From Rosenbergiella nectarea (GTDB taxonomy: Bacteria; Pseudomonadota; Gammaproteobacteria; Enterobacterales; Enterobacteriaceae): 64,000 bases of DNA. The DNA lies in NCBI RefSeq assembly GCF_900111105.1, contig NZ_FOGC01000010.1, positions 62,001-126,000 of the forward strand, given 5' to 3'. A model generated the notes under the pieces. The model was not told where the DNA came from, did no database searches, and saw only the letters and a program-made list of their open reading frames with translations. The number at the start of each line of letters is the position of its first letter. Position 1 is the stretch's first letter. This document shows positions 42,235 to 51,404 of the stretch, one piece after another. The position numbers were made by a program, and so were the translations under genes.

Positions 42235-42269
42235 TTTGCTATGCTGCGGCTCTCGAAAAGGGAGCCGCC

Positions 42270-42743
42270 ATGATTAATATCGTTTTATTCGAACCAGAAA
42301 TTCCCCCCAATACTGGGAATATCATTCGCCTCTGCGCGAATACAGGGTTTTCCCTGCATATTATCGAACCCTTAGGCTTTACTTGGGACGATAAGCGTTT
42401 GCGCCGTGCAGGATTGGATTACCACGAATTTACTGCCGTAAAAAAACATGCTAATTACGAGGCTTTTCTCGCTGCTGAACAGCCCGCAAGACTGTTTGCA
42501 TTGACCACTAAAGGCACACCCGCCCATAGTGCGGTGAGTTGGCAAACGGGTGACTATCTTATGTTTGGACCCGAAAGCCGTGGTTTACCTGCAACCATTC
42601 TCGATAGCTTACCGCCTCAGCAGAAAATCCGTATTCCTATGGTAGAGAATAGCCGCAGTATGAATCTCTCAAACTCAGTCGCGGTCGTCGTGTTCGAAGC
42701 ATGGCGTCAATTAGACTATGCGGGTGCACTATTACGGGAATAA
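42270..42743 (+). CDS. trmL: TrmL, tRNA (cytidine/uridine-2'-O-)-methyltransferase
   Basis: TrmL methylates the 2'-OH of position 34 in two tRNA-Leu isoacceptors using SAM. The 157-residue SPOUT protein shows the N-terminal [19 protein letters not shown], the FGPESRGLP loop and the trefoil-knot motif [26 protein letters not shown]. It lies just after cpxA and is convergent with cysE. Confidence 0.96.
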   Translation: MINIVLFEPEIPPNTGNIIRLCANTGFSLHIIEPLGFTWDDKRLRRAGLDYHEFTAVKKHANYEAFLAAEQPARLFALTTKGTPAHSAVSWQTGDYLMFGPESRGLPATILDSLPPQQKIRIPMVENSRSMNLSNSVAVVVFEAWRQLDYAGALLRE

Positions 42744-42760
42744 GCGCAGAATAAAACGCA

Positions 42761-43579
42761 TTAGATCCCATCACCGTATTCAAATCCCATCGCCCCAGTA
42801 AAATGTTGATCCATTTCCATTGAGGGCTTTTGGCTGGTCGGACGGCCTACAATTCTTGCAGGAATTCCGGCGACGGTGGTGTGCGGCGGTACAGCCATCA
42901 ATACCACTGAACCCGCGCCAATTTTTGCCCCTTCGCCGATTTCAATATTACCTAATACTTTCGCGCCTGCGCCAATCATTACCCCCTCACGGATTTTTGG
43001 ATGACGGTCGCCGGACGTTTTGCCTGTCCCGCCTAGCGTGACAGACTGAAGTATTGATACATCATCACTGACTACGGCCGTTTCACCGATCACGATGCCA
43101 GTGGCATGGTCGAGCATTATGCCACAACCGATCTTGGCAGCTGGATGGATATCAACCCCAAAGGAAACGGAGATCTCGTTCTGTAGATAAACGGCAAGTG
43201 AGCGTCTACCTTGGCGCCATAACCAATGACCAATACGATAGGCCTGTAGCGCATGAAAGCCTTTAAGATAGAGTAACGGAGTCGAGTATTTATCAACTGC
43301 GGGGTCACGCTGGCTCACCGCCATAATATCGCGGACAGCAGACATGATCATGCCAGGATCTTGGCGGTAAGCTTCTTCGACGATGTCGCGAATCGCAATG
43401 GCGGGCATATTGGCATTCGCCAGCTTATTCGCCAACATGTAGCTCAATGCACTGCCTAAATTATCGTGCTTCAACAGCGTGGCGTGGAAAAAGCTGGCAA
43501 GCATGGGTTCGCCGGATGCCAACTCACGTGCTTCAGCGAGAATCGCTTCCCAAATTTGCTCAAGCTCTTCCGAAGACAT
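42761..43579 (-). CDS. cysE: CysE, serine O-acetyltransferase
   Basis: CysE acetylates serine with acetyl-CoA, the first step of cysteine synthesis. The 272-residue protein has an N-terminal helical domain and a left-handed beta helix of hexapeptide repeats (GCGIMLDHATGIVIGETAVV, GAGAKVLGNIEIGEGAKIGAGSVV). Catalytic Asp and His are in the FGVDIHPAAKIG and DHATG areas. The flexible C-terminus (GFEYGDGI) ends in Ile, the residue that inserts into CysK. Confidence 0.97.
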   Translation of the reverse strand: MSSEELEQIWEAILAEARELASGEPMLASFFHATLLKHDNLGSALSYMLANKLANANMPAIAIRDIVEEAYRQDPGMIMSAVRDIMAVSQRDPAVDKYSTPLLYLKGFHALQAYRIGHWLWRQGRRSLAVYLQNEISVSFGVDIHPAAKIGCGIMLDHATGIVIGETAVVSDDVSILQSVTLGGTGKTSGDRHPKIREGVMIGAGAKVLGNIEIGEGAKIGAGSVVLMAVPPHTTVAGIPARIVGRPTSQKPSMEMDQHFTGAMGFEYGDGI

Positions 43580-43592
43580 GACATGCTCCTGA

Positions 43593-43615
43593 TAAAAAAC
43601 GCCCTAACGGGCGTA
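43593..43615 (-). terminator. Terminator between gpsA and cysE
   Basis: The stem ACGCCC/GGGCGT with a TAAC loop is followed by six T on the minus strand. It lies between two co-directional genes, so cysE probably depends on readthrough or its own promoter. Confidence 0.85.
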
Positions 43616-43638
43616 ATAATAAAATGAAATAAACTCAC

Positions 43639-44649
43639 TTACTGACGTGATTCGTCTTTACGTTCTCGTCCCAACAGAGCTATGGCTGCCTCTTGGGTGG
43701 GTTTTCCGCAATAGAGCACTTGATAAATTTGCTCAACAATCGGCATTTCTACCCCAACGCTCGCCGCAAGTAAGTAAACTTCTTTGGTATTGCGATAGCC
43801 TTCTACAACCTGACTAATCGTTTCTTGCGCGTCTTCAACCGACGTACCTTGCCCCAACAACATTCCAAAACGGCGGTTACGTGACTGGTTATCTGTGCAG
43901 GTTAATACTAGATCGCCTAAACCTGCCATGCCAGTGAAGGTCTCGGCTTGCGCACCTAATGCCAAGCCCAAACGAGACATCTCCGCTAAGCCGCGAGTAA
44001 TTAACGCTGTACGAGCATTGGCACCAAACCCCATACCATCTGACATACCTGCTCCGATGGCGATAACGTTCTTCACTGCACCACCCAATTGCACACCGGT
44101 CATATCATTATTGCTGTAGACCCGAAAACTTTTACCACAATGGAGTTTAGTCTGTAAGTCCATCGCAAATTGTGCATTCTTCGATGCTAAAGCAATCGCG
44201 GTGGGCATGCCCGCAGCAAGTTCCTTAGCGAAGGTCGGCCCGGAAATTACCGCGAGGGGAATATCGGGACCTAAAATTTCTCTCGCGACCTCTTCAAGCA
44301 AACGCCCCGTCTCAACTTCTAACCCTTTTGTCGCCCAAACTATACGTGTATCCGGAAGTAAGAATGGGACGATCTGTCTTAAAACTTCACCAAACACATG
44401 ACTTGGCACAACAATTAAGAGATCACGGCTTAGGGCGACGGCTTGGTTAAGCTGAGAAGTTAATGCAAGATTTTCTGGGAAAGGCACATCGGAAAGGAAC
44501 TCCGCATTGCAACGTTGTTCACTTAAACGGGCGATATGTTGTGGGTTATGCCCCCATAACATCACTGGATAACCATTACGAGCCAAGGTTATCGCTAAAG
44601 CGGTGCCGTATGAACCGGCACCGATAACACTTACACTTGCTTCACGCAT
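43639..44649 (-). CDS. gpsA: GpsA, glycerol-3-phosphate dehydrogenase [NAD(P)+]
   Basis: GpsA makes sn-glycerol-3-phosphate for phospholipids by reducing dihydroxyacetone phosphate. The 336-residue protein has the Rossmann motif [13 protein letters not shown], the catalytic Lys in [12 protein letters not shown], and the substrate loop [19 protein letters not shown]. It lies five bases after secB, as in E. coli. Confidence 0.97.
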   Translation of the reverse strand: MREASVSVIGAGSYGTALAITLARNGYPVMLWGHNPQHIARLSEQRCNAEFLSDVPFPENLALTSQLNQAVALSRDLLIVVPSHVFGEVLRQIVPFLLPDTRIVWATKGLEVETGRLLEEVAREILGPDIPLAVISGPTFAKELAAGMPTAIALASKNAQFAMDLQTKLHCGKSFRVYSNNDMTGVQLGGAVKNVIAIGAGMSDGMGFGANARTALITRGLAEMSRLGLALGAQAETFTGMAGLGDLVLTCTDNQSRNRRFGMLLGQGTSVEDAQETISQVVEGYRNTKEVYLLAASVGVEMPIVEQIYQVLYCGKPTQEAAIALLGRERKDESRQ

Positions 44650-44654
44650 CGTGA

Positions 44655-45116
44655 TTAAGCATCCTGCGCGGCTTCACCACCTTCTTGCTGCTGAAGGTAG
44701 TTCATGAAAAGCGCGTCAAAGTTGACTGGCGCTAAGTTCAATTGCGGGAAGGTGCCACGAGATACCAGCGCCGAGATACATTCACGCGCATAAGGGAACA
44801 GGATGTTAGGGCAGTAAGCGCCTAAGCAGTGAGCCATTTGCGAGCCTTCAATTCCTGAAATGGTAAAAATACCCGCTTGCTGAACTTCACACAAGAAAGC
44901 AGTATCTTCACCGACCGTTGCGGTTACCGTTACGCGGAGTACCACTTCGTAGATCCCTTCGGAAAGTTGAGTCGATGCAGTATCGAGGTCCAACTTAACA
45001 TCAGGTTCCCACTCTTTTTGGAAAATTTGCGGAGCATTAGGTGCTTCAAAAGAGATATCTTTGGTGTAAACACGCTGGATCTGGAAAGTCATTTCGTTTG
45101 GGTTCTGTTCAGACAT
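44655..45116 (-). CDS. secB: SecB, protein export chaperone
   Basis: SecB is a tetrameric cytosolic chaperone that keeps preproteins unfolded and hands them to SecA. The 153-residue protein shows [21 protein letters not shown] and the C-terminal region [30 protein letters not shown]. The ATG at 45116 follows AAGGA; a TTG three codons earlier was not used. An acidic tail precedes the stop. Confidence 0.97.
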   Translation of the reverse strand: MSEQNPNEMTFQIQRVYTKDISFEAPNAPQIFQKEWEPDVKLDLDTASTQLSEGIYEVVLRVTVTATVGEDTAFLCEVQQAGIFTISGIEGSQMAHCLGAYCPNILFPYARECISALVSRGTFPQLNLAPVNFDALFMNYLQQQEGGEAAQDA

Positions 45117-45152
45117 GGTACTCAATCCTTTAAAACAAAATAGCGCCTATCG

Positions 45153-45407
45153 TTAGGCATTCAGTAGTGGGTCTAGTTGTGCACGCTGTTCCAATGCAAA
45201 CAAATCATCGCATCCGCCGACATGGAGCTGATCGATAAAAATCTGTGGCACCGTCGTACGCTGACTACGATCTATCATTTCTGCCCGTTTTTCGCTGTCA
45301 TTATCGATCGCAATTTCGTGGTATTTCACACCTTTTTGATCCAACAATGCTTTTGCACGATGGCAAAAGGGACAAGTTTGTTTAGTGTAGATATCAATGG
45401 ATGCCAT
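45153..45407 (-). CDS. grxC: GrxC, glutaredoxin 3
   Basis: An 84-residue glutaredoxin with active site CPFC near residue 12 (E. coli has CPYC), the cis-Pro loop TVPQIFID and the glutathione-binding GGCDDLFAL. It reduces disulfides and ribonucleotide reductase with glutathione. The second Cys in the active site is kept, so dithiol chemistry is possible. It lies between secB and yibN. Confidence 0.96.
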   Translation of the reverse strand: MASIDIYTKQTCPFCHRAKALLDQKGVKYHEIAIDNDSEKRAEMIDRSQRTTVPQIFIDQLHVGGCDDLFALEQRAQLDPLLNA

Positions 45408-45424
45408 AAAAGCCTCTTAAGAAT

Positions 45425-45856
45425 CTATTTGCCACGGACTAATGGAAGGTTTTCACTGCTCCAACCACTAATACCCTCTTTTAATACCGTTACTTTTTCA
45501 AAACCTGCTGCAGTAAGTTGGGCTGCAGCATCACCTGCGCTCTGGCCGGTTGCGCAAACTACGATAATCGGTTGAGATTTGTACTTCTCAAGCTCAGTAA
45601 AATTACCTTTCTTAATCTCATCGCTGCTCACTTGGAGTGCGCCAGAGATGTGACCACGACGGAAATCATCACGCCCACGCACATCAACCACGACAGCATT
45701 TTCTTTGTTAATAAGATGGGTAGCTTCGCCACGCCCAATCAATTTAACTTTGGAAAATAGGCCTTTGAAAGTCGTAAAAATTACTAATACCAGTAATACC
45801 ACCCAAGCAAGGCTTAAGATAAGGTGATTCTGCACAAATTCCATAATTTCTTGCAT
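45425..45856 (-). CDS. yibN: YibN, membrane-anchored rhodanese
   Basis: A 143-residue protein with one N-terminal TM helix (about residues 12-32) and a cytoplasmic rhodanese domain. The active-site Cys is in [13 protein letters not shown]. Sulfurtransferase activity is expected from the fold; E. coli YibN has also been connected with the membrane protein insertion machinery. It is first in yibN-grxC-secB-gpsA-cysE. Confidence 0.93.
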   Translation of the reverse strand: MQEIMEFVQNHLILSLAWVVLLVLVIFTTFKGLFSKVKLIGRGEATHLINKENAVVVDVRGRDDFRRGHISGALQVSSDEIKKGNFTELEKYKSQPIIVVCATGQSAGDAAAQLTAAGFEKVTVLKEGISGWSSENLPLVRGK

Positions 45857-46094
45857 AAGAAAAACAACTCCGAGAACGATCTACTATAAATGTATCCGCG
45901 CAGCAGCAATGCACTGCGTAGTCAGGACAACATTGCAAAATGGGAATCATCTACTGTAATAACCTTAGACGGGCCCTTTCACACTGCCGAATTCTTACCT
46001 ATTATCTGATTATGCCATTATTATAAGCTGTACACTATAAAACCCGAGCGTTACTCTGGTAACCTGTGAAACATCATGGAATAATCTCAGCCTT

Positions 46095-47396
46095 ATGACG
46101 GAAAAAAAGCGTTTCACTTTATCTTTTTCAGCTCGGCATAATACGATTTTGTCTACTCAATTTCGCTTTTTACCGATGACGTCCAGCCTGCTCCTGTGTG
46201 CGGGCCTATTGACCTTACCTATTTCCAGCCACGCTGACGATAATCAATCGGCGCTTCGCTCGATTCAACAAGATATTGCGGCCAAAGAGCGCAGTGTTCA
46301 AGCACAAAAACAGCAACGTGACGAATTATTGGGTAAATTAAAGAGCCAAGAGAAACTTATCGCCCAAGCCAGTCGACAGTTACGTGAAACACAGCTCAAT
46401 TTAAATAGTATTAATAGCGATATCCAAGAACTGACGGACTCAATTGAAGAGCTTATCCGCTCCCAAGCCCATGAAGAAAAGGTTCTTGCCGCTCAGCTTG
46501 ATGCGGCTTTCCGTCAAGGTCAGCACAGCGGTATTGAGCTCCTGCTCAGTGGTGAAAATGGTCAACGCAGTGACCGCATGCTGACTTATTTCCGTTATTT
46601 GAATACAGCACGTCAAGAAAATATCGAGTCACTAAAACAAACTCGCGCCGATTTAGCAGATAAAAAGTCGCAGCTCGAAGTGCGTCAACAGCAACAGCAA
46701 ACGCTATTCACCCAACAGAAAGCGCAGCAAGATCAATTGCAGTCAGCCCAGAGTGCACGGCAAAAGACCTTACAGCAATTGAATGTGTCGTTACAAAGGG
46801 ATCAAGCCGATCTCGCCGAAATGCGGCAAAACGAAAACCGCCTACAAAACCAGATTGCCCGAGCAGCACAAGAAGCTAAAGCTCGAGCGGCACGTGAAGC
46901 AAGAGCCGCAGAACAAGTCAAACAGCGCCAAGCACAAGCCCAAGCTAAAGGTTCAACTTACCGCCCAACTGAAGGTGAAAAAGAGCTTATTGCCCGAACC
47001 GGCGGCTTAGGCCGTGCTAATGGCCAATATCCTTGGCCGATTCATGGCCGTCTGATACACCGATTTGGCGACACTCTACAAGGTGAGTTACGTTGGAAAG
47101 GATTAGTTATTGGCGCAGCTGAAGGGACGGATGTTAGGGCAATTGCTGATGGCCGCGTGTTAATGGCCGACTGGTTGCAAGGGTATGGCCTGGTCGTCGT
47201 AATTGAGCATGGTAAAGGCGATATGAGCCTCTATGGCTATAATCAGAGTGCGTTGGTAAACGTTGGCCAACAAGTCAGAGCGGGCCAAGCTATCGCACTC
47301 GTTGGTAGCAGTGGAGGGCAAGGCGCACCCGCACTTTACTTTGAAATTAGACGCCAAGGACAAGCGGTTAACCCCTTAAGCTGGTTAGGAAAATAA
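46095..47396 (+). CDS. envC: EnvC, murein hydrolase activator
   Basis: EnvC is periplasmic and activates amidases AmiA and AmiB at the septum under control of FtsEX. The 433-residue protein has a signal peptide (about residues 28-48, ending SSHA), a long coiled coil (about residues 55-280) that contacts FtsX, and a LytM/M23 domain (about residues 310-430). The catalytic zinc ligands are degenerate, as in E. coli. The N-terminal extension before the hydrophobic core is about 14 residues longer than usual; an internal ATG 27 codons in is an alternative start. E. coli has gpmM immediately upstream; it is absent here. Confidence 0.93.
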   Translation: MTEKKRFTLSFSARHNTILSTQFRFLPMTSSLLLCAGLLTLPISSHADDNQSALRSIQQDIAAKERSVQAQKQQRDELLGKLKSQEKLIAQASRQLRETQLNLNSINSDIQELTDSIEELIRSQAHEEKVLAAQLDAAFRQGQHSGIELLLSGENGQRSDRMLTYFRYLNTARQENIESLKQTRADLADKKSQLEVRQQQQQTLFTQQKAQQDQLQSAQSARQKTLQQLNVSLQRDQADLAEMRQNENRLQNQIARAAQEAKARAAREARAAEQVKQRQAQAQAKGSTYRPTEGEKELIARTGGLGRANGQYPWPIHGRLIHRFGDTLQGELRWKGLVIGAAEGTDVRAIADGRVLMADWLQGYGLVVVIEHGKGDMSLYGYNQSALVNVGQQVRAGQAIALVGSSGGQGAPALYFEIRRQGQAVNPLSWLGK

Positions 47397-47397
47397 T

Positions 47398-48279
47398 GTG
47401 CGAAAATTATTTAATTCTCTTATTACTTTTGGTTTCCTAACGTTCGCTTATTCAACCTCTGCAGGACAGTTAGCCCTTGTTATTGACGACTTCGGTTATC
47501 GACCCACGGAAGAGCATAAAGTTATCGCTCTTCCTAATACTATCTCTATCGCGGTATTGCCTGATGCCCCGCATTCCCACTCGATGGCCACCCTCGCCCA
47601 TCAGGCTGGTCATGAAGTGCTGATTCACCTGCCAATGGCACCGATGAGTAAACAACCTCTTGAAGTGAATACCTTGACCCCTGAGATGAGTCTCAGTCAG
47701 ATGCAAAGTATTATTGAGCATGCTATTCGCCAAGTCCCTTATGCTGTGGGATTAAATAACCATATGGGTAGCCGGATGACCTCCAACTTACCTGCTATGC
47801 AAAAGGTAATGAGCGTTCTTAACCATCATCAGCTCTACTTCCTAGACAGCGTGACCATTGGCAATACGCAAGCCGTGAATGCTGCACAGGGAACCTCAGT
47901 AAAAGTGTTGAAGAGAAATGTGTTCTTAGACGACACACAAAACGAAGCGGATATTCGCTACCAATTTCAACGTGCGGTTAAGCTGGCCCAGCGTAATGGT
48001 TCGGCAATCGCCATTGGTCACCCCCACCCCACGACGGTAAGAGTCTTACAACAACTCCTGCCTACCTTGCCCGCCGATGTTAAATTGGTGAAACTGAGTC
48101 AGTTACTCAATCATTCTGCGACAGCCACGGTTACCCACTCGTCGCCACCGCCGACATTGGCCGCGCATTGCCCTCGTACCCAGCCTTTACGCCAGCATAA
48201 AGCATCAGAAGGCATTATGATAATTTATACCTCCGTGCGCGACAGTCAATTCATAAACAATATCAAAGCATTATTCTAA
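47398..48279 (+). CDS. yibQ: YibQ, divergent polysaccharide deacetylase family protein
   Basis: A 293-residue secreted protein with a signal peptide (about residues 1-22) and a NodB-like fold of the DUF610 type: LALVIDDFGYRPTEEHKVI, HLPMAPMSKQPLEVNTL, VGLNNHMGSRMTSN and AIGHPHPTTVRVL. Metal ligands Asp and His are visible in DDFG, NNHMG and GHPHP. Substrate is unknown. Translation starts at GTG 47398, just after the envC stop, so the two are coupled. Confidence 0.9.
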   Translation: MRKLFNSLITFGFLTFAYSTSAGQLALVIDDFGYRPTEEHKVIALPNTISIAVLPDAPHSHSMATLAHQAGHEVLIHLPMAPMSKQPLEVNTLTPEMSLSQMQSIIEHAIRQVPYAVGLNNHMGSRMTSNLPAMQKVMSVLNHHQLYFLDSVTIGNTQAVNAAQGTSVKVLKRNVFLDDTQNEADIRYQFQRAVKLAQRNGSAIAIGHPHPTTVRVLQQLLPTLPADVKLVKLSQLLNHSATATVTHSSPPPTLAAHCPRTQPLRQHKASEGIMIIYTSVRDSQFINNIKALF

Positions 48280-48283
48280 TTTA

Positions 48284-48305
48284 GGCCGCCGGTTAGGCGG
48301 CTTGC
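48284..48305 (+). terminator. Hairpin after yibQ
   Basis: The stem GCCGCC/GGCGGC with a five-base loop follows the yibQ stop within ten bases. The T-run is weak. Confidence 0.55.
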
Positions 48306-48388
48306 TGCCATCCTTTAGTTAAGATGGTATGATTTAAGGTAATTCACTCGAATAATGTTCGAGTCTCGTCTTAGTCGAAAGGTGATTT

Positions 48389-49318
48389 ATGATTATTGTA
48401 ACTGGTGGTGCCGGCATGATCGGCAGTAATATCGTTAAAGCGTTAAACGATCGCGGCTATAACGATATTTTGGTGGTGGATAACCTCAAAGATGGCACTA
48501 AGTTCATTAATCTCGCTGATCTTGATATCAGTGATTACATGGATAAAGAAGAATTTTTGATGAGTATTGTGGCCGGTGATGAGTTAGGACCTATTGAAGC
48601 TATTTTCCACGAAGGTGCATGCTCTGCAACCACCGAGTGGGACGGTAAATACATGATGGACAATAATTACCAATACTCTAAAGAACTCCTACATTTTTGT
48701 TTAGAGCGTCAAATTCCCTTCTTATATGCATCGTCTGCGGCCACTTACGGTGGACGAGATAGCGATTTTATTGAAGAGCGCCAATACGAATCGCCACTCA
48801 ACGTCTATGGCTACTCTAAAATGCTGTTTGACCATTACGTAAGAAGTATTCTTCCTGAAGCTGACTCGCCAGTGTGTGGATTCCGCTATTTTAACGTATA
48901 TGGTCCCCGTGAAGGCCATAAAGGCAGCATGGCGAGTGTGGCCTTTCACCTTAATAATCAAATAAACCAAGGTGAAAATCCCAAGCTATTTGCCGGTAGT
49001 GAGCAGTTTAAACGTGACTTTATCTATGTTGAAGATGTCGCTGACGTGAATCTCTGGTGCTGGGAAAACGGCGTTTCAGGAATTTTTAACTGTGGTACGG
49101 GTCATGCCGAATCTTTCCAAGTCGTCGCTGACGCCGTCTTAGCGCATCATCAACAAGGTGAAGTGGAGTATATCCCTTTCCCAGAGAAGCTTAAGGGCCG
49201 TTACCAAGCCTATACCCAAGCCGATCTCACTCGTCTTAGAAATGCAGGTTATACCAAAACTTTTAAAACCGTGGCTGAAGGCGTAAGCGACTACATGCGT
49301 TGGTTGAACAAGCCTTAA
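48389..49318 (+). CDS. hldD: HldD, ADP-L-glycero-D-manno-heptose 6-epimerase
   Basis: HldD epimerises ADP-D,D-heptose to ADP-L,D-heptose, the donor for LPS inner core. The 309-residue short-chain dehydrogenase has the NADP motif [15 protein letters not shown], catalytic Tyr-Lys in [11 protein letters not shown], and substrate region [17 protein letters not shown]. It opens the plus-strand hldD-waaF-waaC operon. Confidence 0.97.
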   Translation: MIIVTGGAGMIGSNIVKALNDRGYNDILVVDNLKDGTKFINLADLDISDYMDKEEFLMSIVAGDELGPIEAIFHEGACSATTEWDGKYMMDNNYQYSKELLHFCLERQIPFLYASSAATYGGRDSDFIEERQYESPLNVYGYSKMLFDHYVRSILPEADSPVCGFRYFNVYGPREGHKGSMASVAFHLNNQINQGENPKLFAGSEQFKRDFIYVEDVADVNLWCWENGVSGIFNCGTGHAESFQVVADAVLAHHQQGEVEYIPFPEKLKGRYQAYTQADLTRLRNAGYTKTFKTVAEGVSDYMRWLNKP

Positions 49319-49337
49319 GAAAGTGGAAGCCTTATCG

Positions 49338-50399
49338 ATGAAAATATTAGTGATTGCGCCATCATGGGTCGGTGACATGATGATGTCTCAAAGCTTGTAT
49401 CAAACGCTGAAAGCACAATGGCCACAAGCGATAATTGATGTAATGGCCCCCGCATGGTGCAGGCCACTACTGGCAAGAATGCCAGAAGTTAATCAAGCGA
49501 TAGCAATGCCAATTGGCCACGGAAGTCTAGCTTTAGGCGACCGATATCGACTCGGTAAGGCGCTACGTGATAACCATTACGACCGCGCTTATATTCTCCC
49601 CAACTCCTTTAAATCGGCTCTTATCCCTTGGTTCGCGGGGATAAAACACCGTATTGGTTGGTTGGGTGAGATGCGTTATGGCTTATTGAACGATTATCGC
49701 CGCTTAGATAAAGCCGCGTTTCCTTTAATGGTTGAACGCTATATTGCTTTGGCTTACGAACAGAATAAAGCGACCCGTGACACAGACTTACCAAGACCGC
49801 TTGCACGGCCAGCACTGGTTGTTTCAGCGCGTGAAAAACTTGAAACTGCCGCGCTCTTCAACTTGCATGCCGATCGTCCACTCATCGGCTTTTGCCCAGG
49901 GGCTGAATTCGGGCCAGCAAAGCGTTGGCCTGACTACCATTATGCTGAACTCGCTAAACAGTTGATTGCAAAAGGCTACCAAATTGCCCTGTTTGGTTCA
50001 GCCAAAGACAATGAGGCTGGCGCTGAAATTATCGCGCGATTAACCCCAGACGAAGCGGCACACTGCACAAATCTAGCGGGGAAGACTGAACTTGATCAAG
50101 CTGTAATCTTACTCGCTCAATGTCATGCTGTGGTCACTAACGACTCAGGGTTAATGCATGTTGCAGCGGCCCTTGGACGGCGGCTGGTCGCGCTGTACGG
50201 TCCGAGTAGCCCAGACTTTACACCGCCTTTAACCGATGAAGCCCGTATTATCCGCTTAATCACCGGCTACCACAAAATTCGCAAAGGTGAAGCTGACCAA
50301 GGCTACCATCAAAGCCTGATCGATATTACTCCGAATCAGGTCGTCGCTGAGTTAGAAGCGCTGTTAGCCACGGTTCAGGAGCCTGAATGCGTGTCTTAA
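49338..50399 (+). CDS. waaF: WaaF, ADP-heptose:LPS heptosyltransferase II
   Basis: WaaF adds the second heptose to the LPS inner core. The 353-residue GT9 protein begins MKILVIAPSWVGDMMMSQ and carries FCPGAEFGPAKRWP and the donor-site region TNDSGLMHVAAALGRRLVALYGPSSP. The ATG at 49338 was chosen for this start; GGAAG lies eight bases before it. It overlaps waaC by 13 bp. Confidence 0.96.
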   Translation: MKILVIAPSWVGDMMMSQSLYQTLKAQWPQAIIDVMAPAWCRPLLARMPEVNQAIAMPIGHGSLALGDRYRLGKALRDNHYDRAYILPNSFKSALIPWFAGIKHRIGWLGEMRYGLLNDYRRLDKAAFPLMVERYIALAYEQNKATRDTDLPRPLARPALVVSAREKLETAALFNLHADRPLIGFCPGAEFGPAKRWPDYHYAELAKQLIAKGYQIALFGSAKDNEAGAEIIARLTPDEAAHCTNLAGKTELDQAVILLAQCHAVVTNDSGLMHVAAALGRRLVALYGPSSPDFTPPLTDEARIIRLITGYHKIRKGEADQGYHQSLIDITPNQVVAELEALLATVQEPECVS

Positions 50400-51358
50400 T
50401 CATTAAGACGTCCTCCATGGGCGATGTTATTCATACACTGCCTGCGCTGACGGATGCGCTAAAGCAAATCCCGACCATCCGTTTCGACTGGGTCGTGGAA
50501 GAGGGCTTTAGCCAAATCCCCACTTGGCATCAGGCTGTCGATCGTGTCATTCCGGTGGCTATCCGTCGCTGGCGGAAAAATTGGTTGCGTCGCGATATAC
50601 GAGAAGAGCGGCAGCGCTTCTATCAGCAGCTGAAGAGCGTTCACTATGACGCGGTCATTGATGCTCAAGGGCTGATCAAAAGTTCAGCCTTGATTACCCG
50701 TAAAGCCCAGGGTACTAAACACGGTTTGGACTGGCAGAGTGCCCGCGAGCCTCTTGCCAGTTGCTGGTACGACCGTGGTCATCGGATGAGTAAACAGCAG
50801 CATGCGGTGGAGAAAATACGGGCGCTATTCTCAGCAAGCCTCGGCTATCCACTCCCCAAGACCCAAGGGGATTACGCAATCGCCCAGCATTTTGTCAATG
50901 CCCTTCCCGCAGAGGCTAATCACTATCTCGTCTTCTTGCATGCGACAACACGTGACGATAAGCATTGGCCAGAAAGCGCTTGGCAATCATTGATAGACTT
51001 AGTGGTGGCACGAGGCCTTAAGGTAAAATTACCATGGGGTTCGCCGATAGAACAGCAGCGTGCAATACGGCTTGCGGCAGACCGCCCTCAGGTAGAGGTG
51101 TTACCGAAACTTTCACTCAGTGACGTCGCAACACAATTAGCAGGTGCGAGGGGTGTCGTCTCGGTCGATACGGGTCTGAGTCATCTTACCGCTGCGTTAG
51201 ACCGCCCGAATATCACCTTATATGGCCCCACAGACCCGTTACTGATCGGCGGTTATGGTAAGAATCAATATGTGATTAAAGGCCAACCTACTGGCAAAAT
51301 GAGTGAAATTCAGCCCAACGAAGTGCTTGAAAAACTCACCGCCATTGGTTGTATTTAA
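50387..51358 (+). CDS. waaC: WaaC, LPS heptosyltransferase I
   Basis: WaaC adds the first heptose to Kdo2-lipid A. The 323-residue GT9 protein starts MRVLIIKTSSMGDVIHTLPAL with catalytic Asp in GDV, and carries DAQGLIKSSALI and VSVDTGLSHLTAALDRPNITLYGPTDP. It is last in the operon and convergent with the waaL gene. Confidence 0.97.
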   Translation: MRVLIIKTSSMGDVIHTLPALTDALKQIPTIRFDWVVEEGFSQIPTWHQAVDRVIPVAIRRWRKNWLRRDIREERQRFYQQLKSVHYDAVIDAQGLIKSSALITRKAQGTKHGLDWQSAREPLASCWYDRGHRMSKQQHAVEKIRALFSASLGYPLPKTQGDYAIAQHFVNALPAEANHYLVFLHATTRDDKHWPESAWQSLIDLVVARGLKVKLPWGSPIEQQRAIRLAADRPQVEVLPKLSLSDVATQLAGARGVVSVDTGLSHLTAALDRPNITLYGPTDPLLIGGYGKNQYVIKGQPTGKMSEIQPNEVLEKLTAIGCI

Positions 51359-51362
51359 GATG

Positions 51363-51396
51363 AAGGCCTCCAATGTCTTGATTAGCGGGAGGCCTT
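51363..51396. terminator. Hairpin between waaC and waaL
   Basis: A nine-base perfect stem AAGGCCTCC/GGAGGCCTT with a 16-base loop lies between the convergent genes. T-runs are weak on both sides, so efficiency is uncertain. Confidence 0.55.
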
Positions 51397-51404
51397 ATCA
51401 TCGT

